Positions 28,271-38,126 are shown, counted from the first letter of the stretch. The stretch is 64,000 bases of DNA from an uncultured Paracoccaceae bacterium (GCA_947495795.1 CANMAI010000010.1:124001-188000); one strand, 5' to 3'. Notes: generated from the letters alone by a model not told the origin. Translations and numbers: made by a program.

Positions 28271-28450
28271 AGGCGGCTGGGCAGGGCTCTGGCAGGGCTT
28301 CACTCCCTTGGGCCCACCTCCTTTGGTCTGTGGCGGGGGGGGGTAAAGTTCTGATGGTTTTGCGGCCGTGAGTGCTTTTCCGGACCAGTGATTTGCCGCA
28401 TTGGGCTTGTCTGCCACTGGCTGCCGGGACAAGAGAGGAAGACAGTTTCA

Positions 28451-29491
28451 TTGAAGGGGCTTATTGTGGCTTTACGGCTGGTTTTCTTATTCATGGCCTC
28501 GCTGATGGCACCCTTGCTTCCTGCCTGGGCGGCGGAAGTGGATGCGTGCAACCCGCTCAAGTATTCGGAGTGTTTGCGTATCTCTGATGCCTACCGCACT
28601 GCGCTGCCACCTTTCCCGGAGGATCCTGATCGCGCCGCCCTTTTGTTCAAGAAGGGCGTGGTGGGACTGGCGGAACAATGTGATGCTTCGGACGCAGAGG
28701 CGTGTTGGCGTTTGTTGCATGCCTTCGAATACCTGCCGGAACCGGCGGCACCTGATATGGTGGTGGCGATGATGGACACGGTTCGAAACGCAACCGAGCG
28801 GGGATGCGATGCCGGGCAGGCGGAAAGCTGCTACTGGCGGGGGCAATTCTATCGCAATCGCTTTGTGCTGGAGCAGTTGCAGTCGGGCGATGCGGCCGTG
28901 GATAGGGCCGCCTTGGGGAAGGACATCCGGTTTTGGCAGAAACGCCTTCAGGAGGCTGCTGTGGCAGAAGCCGGGGTGCTGGATCTGGGCTGTGCGGCGG
29001 GAGACCGTGTGGCCTGCGCACGGGCGGCTGATCTGAAGGAAGAGTATGGGCTTTTGCCGAGGAGGGATCCGGCTGTAATCGACGCCCTTCTGGCGGGATG
29101 CGGTGAGCCGGATGCGCAGGCTTGTGATGACGCGCGTTGGGCGATCCTGCCTCTGGGTGCCACGAAACCTGATCGGGAGGCGGAATTGGCGATAAGGCAG
29201 GTTGGACCGGCCCGATTGAGAGCCTTTTGCGAGGAGGGCAACGGGCCTGCCTGCATGGCTGTCGGTGATCTTGTGGACCGAGAGGCGCGGATGCCATGGC
29301 TGGAGCGGGCCTGTATTCTGGAGCAAGGCGAAGGCTGTTTGCAGTATGGGCAGAAGCTCTATTCCCAATACAGGTGGGGCGAAGATGCGCCTGTGGAAGT
29401 TCTGACCCGGGCCACCGAAGCTCTGACCAAGGCCTGCGATGGTTCAGAGGCCTTTGCGTGCCACATGTTGGAGCATCTGAGCGGGCAGTAA
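28451..29491 (+). CDS. Secreted cysteine-rich protein, Sel1-like spacing, unknown function
   Basis: A 346-residue exported protein. The first 25 residues include a hydrophobic LVFLFMASLMAPLLPAWA segment that serves as signal peptide (AWA cleavage). The mature part holds about ten cysteine pairs at helix ends, as in C-D-x-x-x-A-E-S-C-Y-W and C-x-x-G-D-x-x-A-C-A-R-A, a spacing typical of Cys-bridged Sel1/TPR-like repeats. TTG 28451 is chosen; a GAGAGGAAG ribosome-binding site lies upstream. It ends next to the reverse transcriptase gene on the opposite strand; a role as retron partner is unlikely because it is secreted. Confidence 0.65.
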   Translation: MKGLIVALRLVFLFMASLMAPLLPAWAAEVDACNPLKYSECLRISDAYRTALPPFPEDPDRAALLFKKGVVGLAEQCDASDAEACWRLLHAFEYLPEPAAPDMVVAMMDTVRNATERGCDAGQAESCYWRGQFYRNRFVLEQLQSGDAAVDRAALGKDIRFWQKRLQEAAVAEAGVLDLGCAAGDRVACARAADLKEEYGLLPRRDPAVIDALLAGCGEPDAQACDDARWAILPLGATKPDREAELAIRQVGPARLRAFCEEGNGPACMAVGDLVDREARMPWLERACILEQGEGCLQYGQKLYSQYRWGEDAPVEVLTRATEALTKACDGSEAFACHMLEHLSGQ

Positions 29492-29504
29492 AGTTGGCGT
29501 CTTC

Positions 29505-30809
29505 TCAGTTCTGGCCAAGTGCTGCGTCAAAACGCTCACGAAGGCGGTGGCCCCGATTGGGAGAGATTGCCTCCGCCCACTGGATCTGCCCTTCGAGCCG
29601 GGCTGCTTTCGCGGGATCCGGTGCGGATTTCAGGGCGTGGATAGCGGCCTTGAGCCTGTCATACTCCCGCCGTGGCAGGTTCACGTGGGCGTTCACGGTC
29701 AGGCCGGTGAGGCTTTGGCGCTGTGCGGAGGGCATCGCGCGTGTTTTGGCAGGGTTTGCGGAAAAACCTTCGGAGGTGAGGATCTCGGGCACCGCTTTCA
29801 GAAGCGGGCGGGCAATTGCCGCATCGCCCGAAAAGGCCAGATCATCGGCATAGCGCGTGTATTGCGCATCGAGACTGCGGGCGAGGCCGGTGAGGCGCCT
29901 ATCGAGAGTGAAGGCGGTGAGGTTGGCGAGGGCCGGTGAAGTGGGCGCACCCTGCGGCAGGTGCGGATGCGCAAGCGTCTGGCGCTGGGCCGCGGGGAGC
30001 CTTGCGAGGATATTGGGATGTGTGGCCGTGGTGCAGAGGCCGGTGAGCGTGCGGGCCACGCGGTGCGGATAGCCAAGGCAGCGAAAGAGCGCGTGGATGC
30101 GGCTGGCCGGAACGGAGGGGAAGAAATCGCGGATATCGAAGCGCAGCACCATTTCCTCGCCCGCATGTACTGCTGCGGACTGGCAGCAGTTGCGGGTTTT
30201 GACAAACCCGTAAGCCGCCGGATGTGTGGATATCTGGTTCAGGATGCCCGAGAGGATCCGTCGCTGGAGTGCCTTGAGCGCGGGTTTGGGAGCCTCGATC
30301 AGGCGGTGGCCACCCTTTGGCTTGGCAAGGAGGCAGGGGAAGTAGTGGTTGAGCGGCATATCGTCGGCCCGCGCGGCGTGGGCCTGAAGGTCCGCAAACC
30401 ATGAAAGCCGGGCGGGCGTGAGGAGGAGCCATTCAGCCAATGCGCCTTCTGTGGGCAGGCTCGGGATTTCTGCATCGCGAAAGGCCGGGGTGGGCTGCAT
30501 CACTGGCGCGGCGAGATCCTCCTCCGGCCAGATTTTCCAGGCGGCACAAAGGCGCTGGATGTGGCGCAGGGCCGGATGGCTGGCAAGCTCTTTGGCGAGA
30601 GCGGCTGCCGGTGGGGCATACGCCTTGGGGAAGGCCATGATCAGATGCCGGGCCAGCTTTGGGGCGTGTTCATGCGTGATGCTGGGCAGCCGCTGGCGGA
30701 GAGCGGCCTCCAGCGCAGGCTCTCGCCAATCCGTTCGCGCCAGAGTGGCCGCGAGAATGCGCGCCAGATCACGGCAGCGGGCTTTTGAGAGATTGTTCTC
30801 AGATGACAT
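29505..30809 (-). CDS. Retron-type reverse transcriptase
   Basis: A 434-residue RNA-directed DNA polymerase. After an N-terminal helical extension of about 140 residues, the RT core shows AKPKGGHRLIEAPKP (fingers), FDIRDFFPSV (first catalytic Asp), QGAPTSPALANL at 286-297 and the active-site TRYADDLAFSG with YADD at 320-323; the thumb starts with LTGLTVNAHVNLPRREYDRL, close to the VTG motif of retrons. A structured RNA with terminal inverted repeats lies just upstream on the same strand. A standalone RT of the chromosomal non-retron kind is the alternative. No effector gene is fused or adjacent. Confidence 0.88.
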   Translation of the reverse strand: MSSENNLSKARCRDLARILAATLARTDWREPALEAALRQRLPSITHEHAPKLARHLIMAFPKAYAPPAAALAKELASHPALRHIQRLCAAWKIWPEEDLAAPVMQPTPAFRDAEIPSLPTEGALAEWLLLTPARLSWFADLQAHAARADDMPLNHYFPCLLAKPKGGHRLIEAPKPALKALQRRILSGILNQISTHPAAYGFVKTRNCCQSAAVHAGEEMVLRFDIRDFFPSVPASRIHALFRCLGYPHRVARTLTGLCTTATHPNILARLPAAQRQTLAHPHLPQGAPTSPALANLTAFTLDRRLTGLARSLDAQYTRYADDLAFSGDAAIARPLLKAVPEILTSEGFSANPAKTRAMPSAQRQSLTGLTVNAHVNLPRREYDRLKAAIHALKSAPDPAKAARLEGQIQWAEAISPNRGHRLRERFDAALGQN

Positions 30810-30818
30810 TGGGCAAAC

Positions 30819-30963
30819 GGCCTCTCCAACCCGTCTTCGTGATGCGTAACCGGACCTGGGTGAAGCCCAGCATCGGTTGCGCCATGTGTGCCAAGCTCAT
30901 GGTTCCTCCACGGGGATGCCCCGCAGTGCCCTTCGGTCGCCCTCGGGCAGACTTGGAGAGGCC
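30819..30963 (-). ncRNA. Candidate retron msr-msd RNA
   Basis: Located directly upstream of the reverse transcriptase. An 11-bp perfect inverted repeat closes it: GGCCTCTCCAA (plus 30819-30829) and TTGGAGAGGCC (plus 30953-30963), the a2 and a1 arms. On the minus strand a G follows a1 at 30952, where retrons have their branching guanosine. Then come hairpins at 30927-30949 (TGCCC/GGGCA), 30911-30923 (CGGGG/CCCCG) as msr, and a long stem at 30844-30882 (GCGTAACCG with CGGTTGCGC, one wobble, plus inner CTGGG/CCCAG) as msd. Total 145 nt. Structure is read by eye, not folded by software. Confidence 0.75.
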
Positions 30964-31075
30964 GCCGCCGGGTGAAAGTGTAGCGATGCGGGTGGTGGTG
31001 TCAAAGCCGTTTGGCATCCCGGCGCAGATGTGGTGTTCTCTGCGATAGCGTTTGAATTTCAGAAAGAGGCACCCC

Positions 31076-32476
31076 ATGAGCACAGCAGAAATCGGCCTGA
31101 TCGGCCTTGGAACGATGGGTGCGGCCCTGGCCTCCAACATTGCCGATAACGGTTTTCGCGTGGCGGTGTTCAATCGCACCACTTCTGTGACGCAGAGCTT
31201 TCATGCTGATGCGGGTGAGCTGGCTGAGAGGATTGTGCCGACGGAGAGCCTTGAGGATCTTGTGGCGGCGATTGCGGAGCCCCGGGCGATTATCCTGATG
31301 GTACCGGCGGGTGAGGCGGTGGACGCGCAGATTGCGGCGTTGCGGCCATTGCTGGGCCCGGATGATCTGATCATCGATGCGGGGAACGCGAATTTTCACG
31401 ATACCAACCGGCGGGCGCGGGACGCGGGGGATTTGCCGTTTCTGGGCATCGGAGTTTCCGGCGGGGAGGAAGGCGCCCGGTTCGGGCCCTCGATCATGGG
31501 TGGTGGCAAGCGGGCCTATTGGGACAGGGTGGCCCATATTCTGGAGGCGATCAGCGCCAAGCACGAGGGTACGCCTTGCGCCACATGGATGGGCGAGGAG
31601 GGGGCCGGGCATTTTGTAAAGGCGGTGCATAACGGGATTGAATACGCCGATATGCAGATGATCGCGGAAGTTTACGGGATCATGCGCGATGGGCTGGGGA
31701 TGGAGGCCGCAGGGATTGGCGATGTGTTTGCCGGGTGGAACGAGGGTGTCCTGCAGAGCTACCTGATCGAGATTTCGGGTAAGGTTGCCAAGGCCACCGA
31801 TCCCGAAAGCGGTGATCCGATGCTGGAGGTGATCGTGGATGCAGCCGGGCAAAAGGGCACGGGCCGGTGGACGGTGATCGAGGCGCAGCATCTGGCCGCA
31901 CCCGTGCCTGCCATCGAGGCGGCGGTAATGGCGCGCAATCTTTCCTCGCGGCGGGAGGAGCGGACGGCGGGAGAGGCTCTCTTTAGCGCAGGGCCCCGGG
32001 CGATTTCGGGTGGTGTGGATCTGGAGATGTTGGAGGGCGCGCTGATCGCGGGCAAGATCCTGTGTTACGCGCAGGGCTTTGCGATGATCTCGGCGGCATC
32101 CGAAGAGTTCGGCTGGGCGCTGCCCCTGCCGGAGATTGCAAAAGTCTGGCGCGAAGGCTGCATCATCCGGTCCGCCATGCTGGACGACATGGCATCCGCC
32201 CTTGGGGAGGATGCGGGGCGCAATCTGATGTTCGCGGGGCTTTTTGCGGACCATCTGAAAGCACAGCACGGCGCGTTGCGGGAAGTGGTAGCCATTGCGG
32301 CCAGCCACGGCATCGCCGTACCGGCGCTGGCCTCGGGACTGGCCTATTTCGATACGATGCGAACGAGCCGCGGGACGGCCAACATGATCCAGGGGCAACG
32401 GGATTTCTTCGGTGCGCACGGGTTTGAAAGGTTTGACGGGCGGACGGGGCAGCATGGGCCCTGGGCGATGGGGTAG
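31076..32476 (+). CDS. gnd: 6-phosphogluconate dehydrogenase, decarboxylating
   Basis: Oxidises 6-phosphogluconate to ribulose 5-phosphate with CO2 release. The 466-residue protein has the NADP-binding GLGTMGAALASN at the N-terminus, VPAGEAVDAQI, SGGEEGARFGPSIMGGG, the catalytic lysine in HFVKAVHNGIEYADMQ and C-terminal RDFFGAHGFER. ATG 31076 with an AAAGAGG ribosome-binding site matches the family start. The 200 bases after its stop have no gene; the clpA terminator lies there. Confidence 0.95.
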   Translation: MSTAEIGLIGLGTMGAALASNIADNGFRVAVFNRTTSVTQSFHADAGELAERIVPTESLEDLVAAIAEPRAIILMVPAGEAVDAQIAALRPLLGPDDLIIDAGNANFHDTNRRARDAGDLPFLGIGVSGGEEGARFGPSIMGGGKRAYWDRVAHILEAISAKHEGTPCATWMGEEGAGHFVKAVHNGIEYADMQMIAEVYGIMRDGLGMEAAGIGDVFAGWNEGVLQSYLIEISGKVAKATDPESGDPMLEVIVDAAGQKGTGRWTVIEAQHLAAPVPAIEAAVMARNLSSRREERTAGEALFSAGPRAISGGVDLEMLEGALIAGKILCYAQGFAMISAASEEFGWALPLPEIAKVWREGCIIRSAMLDDMASALGEDAGRNLMFAGLFADHLKAQHGALREVVAIAASHGIAVPALASGLAYFDTMRTSRGTANMIQGQRDFFGAHGFERFDGRTGQHGPWAMG

Positions 32477-32648
32477 GGACCTTTAAGGCCCTGAACCCGG
32501 TGTTCGGGGGCGGCTCTTTGCGGGGGTGGGTGTGTCGGGGCCCCGACTGCGAAGCTTCGCTCCACAGCGGCCCTCCCGCCAACCGCACCCGCGTTGATTG
32601 CGTCGTTTTCTCGGGAACAGAGTGATTTTTGAGGTAGGAGAGAAGAAA

Positions 32649-32679
32649 CGCCCCGCCTCAACTGCGTCGAGGCGGGGCG
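32649..32679 (-). terminator. Intrinsic terminator of clpA
   Basis: CGCCCCGCCTC (32649-32659) pairs with GAGGCGGGGCG (32669-32679), a perfect 11-bp stem with a 9-nt loop, followed on the minus strand by TTTCTTCTC. It lies just after the clpA stop codon at 32686. Confidence 0.85.
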
Positions 32680-32685
32680 ATCCTG

Positions 32686-35004
32686 CTATTCTGCCGTCAG
32701 CAAAGGCGGCTTTTTCGTTGAGATCCGCGGCGCGCCGGGTTCTTCGATGCGCAGATCCAGATTTCCATCCTTTACGCCGACTTGCACCACGCCGCCCTTG
32801 GCGAGTTTGCCGAAGAGAAGTTCTTCCGCCAGTGGCTTCTTGATGTGTTCCTGGATGACGCGGCCGAGAGGGCGGGCGCCCATGCGGTCGTCGTAGCCCT
32901 TGTCGGCCAGCCATTCGGCGGCTGGTTTTGTGAGCTCGATTGTGACGTTGCGATCCATCAGCTGGGCTTCGAGTTGCAGCACGAATTTCTCCACCACTTG
33001 AAGGATGACCTCTTTCGGCAGGGCGCCGAAGCTGATCACCGCATCGAGGCGGTTGCGGAATTCGGGTGTGAACTGACGCTCGATTGCAGCCATATCCTCG
33101 CCCTCGCGGCGATCCCGACCGAAGCCGATGGCGGATTTGGCAAGCTCGGCGGCACCGGCATTGGATGTCATGATCAGGATCACGTTGCGGAAATCGACCG
33201 TGCGGCCGTTGTGATCCGTGAGCTTTCCGTGATCCATCACCTGCAACAGGATGTTGTAGACATCCGGGTGCGCCTTCTCGATCTCGTCGAGCAGGAGGAC
33301 GGAATGTGGGTGCTGGTCGACACCGTCGGTCAGGAGCCCGCCCTGATCGAAGCCGACATAGCCCGGAGGTGCGCCGATGAGGCGGGAGACGGCGTGTTTC
33401 TCCATGTATTCGGACATGTCGAAGCGCAGAAGCTCCACGCCGAGTGTGTCGGCAAGCTGTTTGGCCACTTCGGTTTTACCCACACCCGTTGGCCCGGCGA
33501 AGAGGTAGTTGCCGATGGGTTTTTCAGGCTCGCGCAGACCCGCACGGGAAAGTTTGATCGCGGATGAGAGCGCCTCGATGGCCGTATCCTGGCCGAAGAC
33601 CACGCGCTTGAGACCCGCTTCGAGATCTTTCAGGACCTCGCTGTCGTTCTTGGAGACGTTCTTGGAAGGGATGCGCGCAATTTTCGCGACCACTTCCTCG
33701 ATATCCTTGGCACCGATCGTCTTGCGGCGCTTGCTTTCGGCCACGAGATGCTGCGCGGCACCTGCCTCATCAATCACGTCGATCGCCTTGTCTGGCAGCT
33801 TGCGGTCATGGATGTAGCGCGCGGACAGATCCACGGCGGATTTGATTGCCTCGTTCGTGTAGCGGATATCGTGATGCTCTTCGAAATAGGGCTTGAGGCC
33901 CCGGAGGATCTTGATCGCGTCGTCCACTGTCGGCTCGTTCACGTCGATTTTCTGGAAGCGGCGGGAGAGCGCGCGGTCCTTCTCGAAATGCTGGCGGTAT
34001 TCCTTGTAGGTCGTGGAGCCCATGCAGCGGAGCTTGCCGCCCTGAAGCGCGGGCTTCAGGAGGTTGGAGGCGTCCATTGCGCCGCCGGATGTTGCACCGG
34101 CACCGATGACGGTGTGGATTTCGTCGATGAAGAGAACGGCATCGGGGTGCTCCTCCAACTCGTTCATGACGGCTTTCAGACGCTCCTCGAAATCGCCCCG
34201 GTAACGAGTGCCCGCGAGAAGGGCGCCCATATCGAGCGAGTAAATGATCGTTTCCGCCAGAACGGCGGGTGTGTCGCCATTGACGATCTTGTGCGCGAGG
34301 CCTTCGGCGATGGCGGTTTTGCCGACGCCGGGATCGCCCACGAGGATCGGGTTGTTCTTGCGGCGGCGGCAGAGCACCTGCACGCAGCGTTCCACCTCGT
34401 GATCGCGGCCGATCAGGGGATCGACATCGCCTTTGTTGGCCTTGGCGTTGAGATCGACGCAGTATTTCTGGAGAGCGGTTTCTTCGGCTTCCTTGCCGCC
34501 GGATTCGGCCTGCTCCGACACGTCTTCCGCGCCCTGTACGGGGCGGCTTTCGCCGAAATTGGGATCTTTCGCGACCCCGTGGGAGATGTAGTTGACGGCA
34601 TCGTAGCGGGTCATCTCCTGCTCCTGCAGGAAGTATGCGGCGTGGCTTTCACGCTCTGCAAAGATGGCGACGAGCACATTCGCGCCTGTCACTTCCGTGC
34701 GGCCGGAGCTTTGGACATGGATCGCGGCGCGCTGGATCACGCGCTGAAAGCCCGTGGTGGGTGCGGCCTCGGAGCCATCGATATCCGACACGAGGCTTTC
34801 CAGTTCCTGATCGAGGAATTTCGTCAGCGTGCTGCGCAGCTCATCCAGATTGACGCCACAGGCGTTCATCACGCGGGCGGCATCCGTTTCGTCTATGAGC
34901 GCCAGAAGAAGGTGTTCCAGGGTCGCAAGCTCGTGCCTGCGCTCGTTTGCAAGGCCAAGCGCCTGATGAATTGCGGATTCCAGCGTGCTCGAAAAAGAAG
35001 GCAT
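32686..35004 (-). CDS. clpA: ATP-dependent Clp protease ATP-binding subunit ClpA
   Basis: AAA+ unfoldase that feeds substrates to ClpP. The 772-residue protein has the double N-domain repeat (about residues 1-145), the first AAA module with Walker [16 protein letters not shown] and Walker [15 protein letters not shown], the second with [31 protein letters not shown] and a C-terminal sensor segment [16 protein letters not shown]. No middle coiled-coil of ClpB type is present, which assigns ClpA. ATG 35004 follows a GAGGACAG ribosome-binding site. ClpS, its usual partner, is not in the window. Confidence 0.95.
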   Translation of the reverse strand: MPSFSSTLESAIHQALGLANERRHELATLEHLLLALIDETDAARVMNACGVNLDELRSTLTKFLDQELESLVSDIDGSEAAPTTGFQRVIQRAAIHVQSSGRTEVTGANVLVAIFAERESHAAYFLQEQEMTRYDAVNYISHGVAKDPNFGESRPVQGAEDVSEQAESGGKEAEETALQKYCVDLNAKANKGDVDPLIGRDHEVERCVQVLCRRRKNNPILVGDPGVGKTAIAEGLAHKIVNGDTPAVLAETIIYSLDMGALLAGTRYRGDFEERLKAVMNELEEHPDAVLFIDEIHTVIGAGATSGGAMDASNLLKPALQGGKLRCMGSTTYKEYRQHFEKDRALSRRFQKIDVNEPTVDDAIKILRGLKPYFEEHHDIRYTNEAIKSAVDLSARYIHDRKLPDKAIDVIDEAGAAQHLVAESKRRKTIGAKDIEEVVAKIARIPSKNVSKNDSEVLKDLEAGLKRVVFGQDTAIEALSSAIKLSRAGLREPEKPIGNYLFAGPTGVGKTEVAKQLADTLGVELLRFDMSEYMEKHAVSRLIGAPPGYVGFDQGGLLTDGVDQHPHSVLLLDEIEKAHPDVYNILLQVMDHGKLTDHNGRTVDFRNVILIMTSNAGAAELAKSAIGFGRDRREGEDMAAIERQFTPEFRNRLDAVISFGALPKEVILQVVEKFVLQLEAQLMDRNVTIELTKPAAEWLADKGYDDRMGARPLGRVIQEHIKKPLAEELLFGKLAKGGVVQVGVKDGNLDLRIEEPGAPRISTKKPPLLTAE

Positions 35005-35366
35005 GGCTTCTGTCCTCATTCTCATCGCAGGGGGGAGATACCTCCGGCGACGGGTCATTCTTTGACCTCAACATATAATTTCGGGTTTATTCCGCCCGCT
35101 TCAAGGCAAATTTTTGTGCGCGCGCCCCAAAAGGGAAAAGTTTGCCATGTTTTCAGGCTGGGTGGCGTAAAATTTAACAGAAGGTTAAAGCGGGCAGTCC
35201 CGGTGTTCGGCGGAGATATGTGGTGCTGAGGGGGGCAGGACAAGGGGGGCGGCCCCTTTTTCCTCAGATTTTCCACACCCCACGGCAGCTGCGCGAGGCT
35301 GATTGATGTATCGGACGAAGCCCCCTAGGATTCGCCAAAAAAATGCATTTTTGAAGAGGGCATTTC
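35005..35366. other. Intergenic region between clpA and benE, with a CtrA-type box
   Basis: A 362-base gap between divergently placed genes with no reading frame of its own. Besides possible promoters it holds a sequence TTAA-CAGAAGG-TTAA at 35174-35188, matching the CtrA consensus TTAA-N7-TTAA known from alphaproteobacteria, and a small hairpin-like CCCAAAAGGG. The site is about 170 bases from either start codon. Confidence 0.5.
35174..35188. promoter_or_regulatory. Candidate CtrA binding box (TTAA-N7-TTAA)
   Basis: TTAA at 35174-35177 and TTAA at 35185-35188 with exactly seven bases between. This equals the full CtrA consensus. It sits between clpA and benE; which gene it controls is unclear. 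Occurrence by chance in an AT-rich gap is possible. Confidence 0.4.
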
Positions 35367-36533
35367 GTGCGCCAGACCTATCCTTCTCTCCAGACAGCCT
35401 CTACCGGGCTCGTTGTTGCCATTGTGGGCTTTTTCAGTTCGTTTCCAATCGTTCTGAAAGGGCTCTCTGCGGTGGGTGCGAGTGCTGAGGAAGCGGCATC
35501 GGGCCTGATGTTTGCAGCGCTTGCGATGGGTCTGGCGGGTATTGGGTTGAGCCTGTGGAAGAAACTGCCGGTCAGCGTTGCATGGTCCACCCCCGGTGTT
35601 GCGTTTCTGGCCGCAGCGGCGCTGCCGGAGGCTGGTTTTGGTGGCGCTGTGGCAGGGTTTCTCTTCGCCGGGGCGCTGACGGTGATTGCCGGGCTTTGGA
35701 AGCCTTTGGCCCGCCTTGCCGCATCCATCCCTGCACCGCTTGCACAGGCCATGCTGGCGGGTGTGCTGCTGCCGCTTTGCATTGTGCCGTTTCAGGCCAT
35801 CGGAGAGACACCGCTTACGGCGCTTCCCATTGTGCTGACATGGTTCGTTTTTCGCATCTTCAGCAGATTGTTCGCGGTTCCGGCAGCCGTGATTGCGGCG
35901 GCGCTTGTGACGCTGTTTGGCACCGGGTTTCAGGTGCCAATGCCTTCCAGCGTGCTGACATCGCCGGTTTTGGTGCAGCCTGTGGTCTCTCTCGCGGCGT
36001 TTCTCGGCATCGGGCTGCCGCTGTTCATCGTGACGATGGCCACGCAGAATATTCCCGGGATTGCTGTACTGAAGGGGTACGGTTTCACCCCGCCGCCCGG
36101 GCCGCTTTTTGCCGGTGTGGGGGCTGCGAGCGTGGTTTCTGCACCTTTTGGAGCACCGGCCACATGTCTTGCGGCGATCACGGCCGCGATGTGCGCCAAT
36201 GAGGATTCAGACCCGGATGAGAGGCGGCGCTACTGGTCTGCTGTTATTGCCGGGGTGATCTACTGTATCTTCGGTGTGTTCGCGGGCGTTATTACGGCCT
36301 TTGCCGGAGCCGCGCCGCCTCTCGTTCTTGGCACGCTTGCGGGTGTGGCGTTGCTCGGGGTGTTCGCAAGCTCTGCCGCCTCTGCGCTGGAGGCTGCCGA
36401 TCATCGGGAAGCTGCGGCGATCACATTTCTGACCACCGCTTCCGGCATAACGATCTTTGGCCTTGGTGCCGCCGTTTGGGGGCTGGTGATCGGCATCCTC
36501 GTGCAGCTTTTCAATCAGAAGCTGGGCCGCTGA
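35367..36533 (+). CDS. benE: BenE family benzoate/H+ symporter
   Basis: A 388-residue inner-membrane transporter with about twelve hydrophobic segments. BenE features: STGLVVAIVGFFSSFPIVLKGL, SVAWSTPGVAFLA and a GFTPPPGPLFAGVGAASVVSAPFGA block (seen as TPPPGPLFAG and VSAPFGA), which are the family's conserved loops. Homologues import benzoate-like acids by proton symport, but BenE proteins in organisms without benzoate genes probably carry other solutes. GTG start. No benzoate catabolic gene is nearby. Confidence 0.9.
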   Translation: MRQTYPSLQTASTGLVVAIVGFFSSFPIVLKGLSAVGASAEEAASGLMFAALAMGLAGIGLSLWKKLPVSVAWSTPGVAFLAAAALPEAGFGGAVAGFLFAGALTVIAGLWKPLARLAASIPAPLAQAMLAGVLLPLCIVPFQAIGETPLTALPIVLTWFVFRIFSRLFAVPAAVIAAALVTLFGTGFQVPMPSSVLTSPVLVQPVVSLAAFLGIGLPLFIVTMATQNIPGIAVLKGYGFTPPPGPLFAGVGAASVVSAPFGAPATCLAAITAAMCANEDSDPDERRRYWSAVIAGVIYCIFGVFAGVITAFAGAAPPLVLGTLAGVALLGVFASSAASALEAADHREAAAITFLTTASGITIFGLGAAVWGLVIGILVQLFNQKLGR

Positions 36534-36564
36534 AGGGCGCAGCCTTCAGCCTGAGTGTCGGGTT

Positions 36565-37332
36565 TCAGAACCTGTCTTTGCGGCTTCTGATCTCTGCAAA
36601 CACCTCTGTATCGCTCGCGCCTTCCATCCCGAGATTGCTTCGGATTGCCGGATCTGCGGGGCGCAGAAACGGGTTGGTAGCCAACTCGTCCGAGAGGAAG
36701 GACGGCACGGTAGGGTTGCCTGCGGCGCGGGCCTCCGTGATGGCTGCGGCTCGTTTTTGCAGGGCTTCGTTGGCGGGGTCGACGGTGAGAGCGAACCTCG
36801 CATTCGCCGCGGTGTATTCGTGGCCGGAGCAGACGACCGTTTCCTTGGGGAGTGCTGCCAGTTTGGAGAGACTTTTCCACATCATGGGCGCATCGCCCTC
36901 GAACAGGCGGCCACAGCCGAGGGCCATCAGGCTGTCTGCGGTGAAGACGGCGTTGGCATCGGGGATATAGAAGGCGATGTGGCCGACGGTGTGGCCCGAG
37001 ACGTCGATCACCTCAACGCTGTGGCCTGCCACGCTGAGCGGATCACCCTCGGCCACTTCCATATCCAGCGGGGGCAGGCGGTGGGCATCAGTGGCAGCGC
37101 CCACGATGACGCAGCCATATTTAGATTTGAGCGCCGCAACCCCATCTATGTGATCATCGTGATGGTGGGTGATGAGAATGGTGTTGAGCGACCATCCCTT
37201 GCCTTCCAGAGCAGTGATAATGGGAGCCGCCTCCGGCGCATCCACCAGTGCAGTTTCATCGGTTTCGCTGTTGTGGATGAGGAAGGCATAGTTGTCGGAA
37301 CGGCATGGGACGGTTAGGATCTCTACTGGCAT
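36565..37332 (-). CDS. gloB: Hydroxyacylglutathione hydrolase (glyoxalase II)
   Basis: Hydrolyses S-lactoylglutathione in methylglyoxal detoxification. The 255-residue metallo-beta-lactamase-fold protein has the dinuclear metal motif [11 protein letters not shown], a second histidine in [12 protein letters not shown], the bridging aspartate in [14 protein letters not shown] and the C-terminal His in [13 protein letters not shown], all typical of GloB. It overlaps the divergently encoded methyltransferase start region by none and is separated by 35 bases. Confidence 0.95.
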   Translation of the reverse strand: MPVEILTVPCRSDNYAFLIHNSETDETALVDAPEAAPIITALEGKGWSLNTILITHHHDDHIDGVAALKSKYGCVIVGAATDAHRLPPLDMEVAEGDPLSVAGHSVEVIDVSGHTVGHIAFYIPDANAVFTADSLMALGCGRLFEGDAPMMWKSLSKLAALPKETVVCSGHEYTAANARFALTVDPANEALQKRAAAITEARAAGNPTVPSFLSDELATNPFLRPADPAIRSNLGMEGASDTEVFAEIRSRKDRF

Positions 37333-37367
37333 CGGGGTTTCCTCGGCTGGGACAGGGTGAGGGCTTC

Positions 37368-38126
37368 ATGCATCTCGACGTAGTGGATTTACGCGCGTTT
37401 TACTACCGCACCAAGCTGGGGCGCGTGGCGCAACGCAATCTGCAGGCCGGGTTGCGGCGGCTGTGGCCGGATACGAAGGGTATGACCGTGGTGGGCTTTG
37501 GTTTTGCCGCACCCTTTCTGCGCCCGTTTCTGGAGGATGCCGCGCGGGTGATGTGCCTGATGCCGGACCAGCAGGGCGTGATGCCCTGGCCTTCGGGAGA
37601 GGCCAATCACTCGGCATTGGTGGAGGAGACAAGCTGGCCTCTGGCGGCTGGATCGGTTGACAGGCTGATTGTGGCGCACGGATTGGAGACCTGCGAATTG
37701 GCCAGCGCCTTGCTGAGTGAGATTTTCCGCGTTCTGGCACCGGGCGGGCATGTGATCTTCATCGTGCCCAACAGGGCCGGGGCCTGGGCGCGGCGCGATG
37801 CGACGCCCTTTGGCTACGGGCGCCCTTACAGTTTCGGGCAGGTTGAGACGTTGCTGCGCAACCACAAGTTTCTGCCCGAGCGTCATGCGGCGGCCCTTTA
37901 CGGCCCGCCAAGCCATCGGCGGTTCTGGCTGCGAACGAGTGGTATATGGGAGAGCCTTGGCGCGCGGATGGATGCACAGCTGATTGCGGGTGCGCTGATG
38001 GTGGAGGCGACCAAGCAGGTATATGCGACGCCAAAGAGCGGTACGCCGGTTACGGTGCCGGGGCCGCTGGAGGTGCTGGAGGGGCTGACGAAGCCAAAGC
38101 CCAAGCCAGCCTTGGGGCGGGTGTAG
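37368..38126 (+). CDS. Class I SAM-dependent methyltransferase
   Basis: A 252-residue methyltransferase-like protein. [16 protein letters not shown] is the SAM-binding first strand/loop (degenerate GxGxG), [20 protein letters not shown] is the family's motif II-III region (shortened here) and [15 protein letters not shown] the motif after strand 5. The gene adjoining gloB divergently is common in Rhodobacterales. Substrate unknown. ATG 37368 gives a start with [11 protein letters not shown] of the next gene overlaps its stop. Confidence 0.82.
   Translation: MHLDVVDLRAFYYRTKLGRVAQRNLQAGLRRLWPDTKGMTVVGFGFAAPFLRPFLEDAARVMCLMPDQQGVMPWPSGEANHSALVEETSWPLAAGSVDRLIVAHGLETCELASALLSEIFRVLAPGGHVIFIVPNRAGAWARRDATPFGYGRPYSFGQVETLLRNHKFLPERHAAALYGPPSHRRFWLRTSGIWESLGARMDAQLIAGALMVEATKQVYATPKSGTPVTVPGPLEVLEGLTKPKPKPALGRV

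Noticed and set aside
31001-32455. 484-codon minus-strand frame opposite gnd
   Set aside because: Overlaps gnd fully; no domain recognised.
33748-35229. 493-codon plus-strand frame opposite clpA
   Set aside because: Antisense to a well-conserved gene and lacks any recognisable domain.
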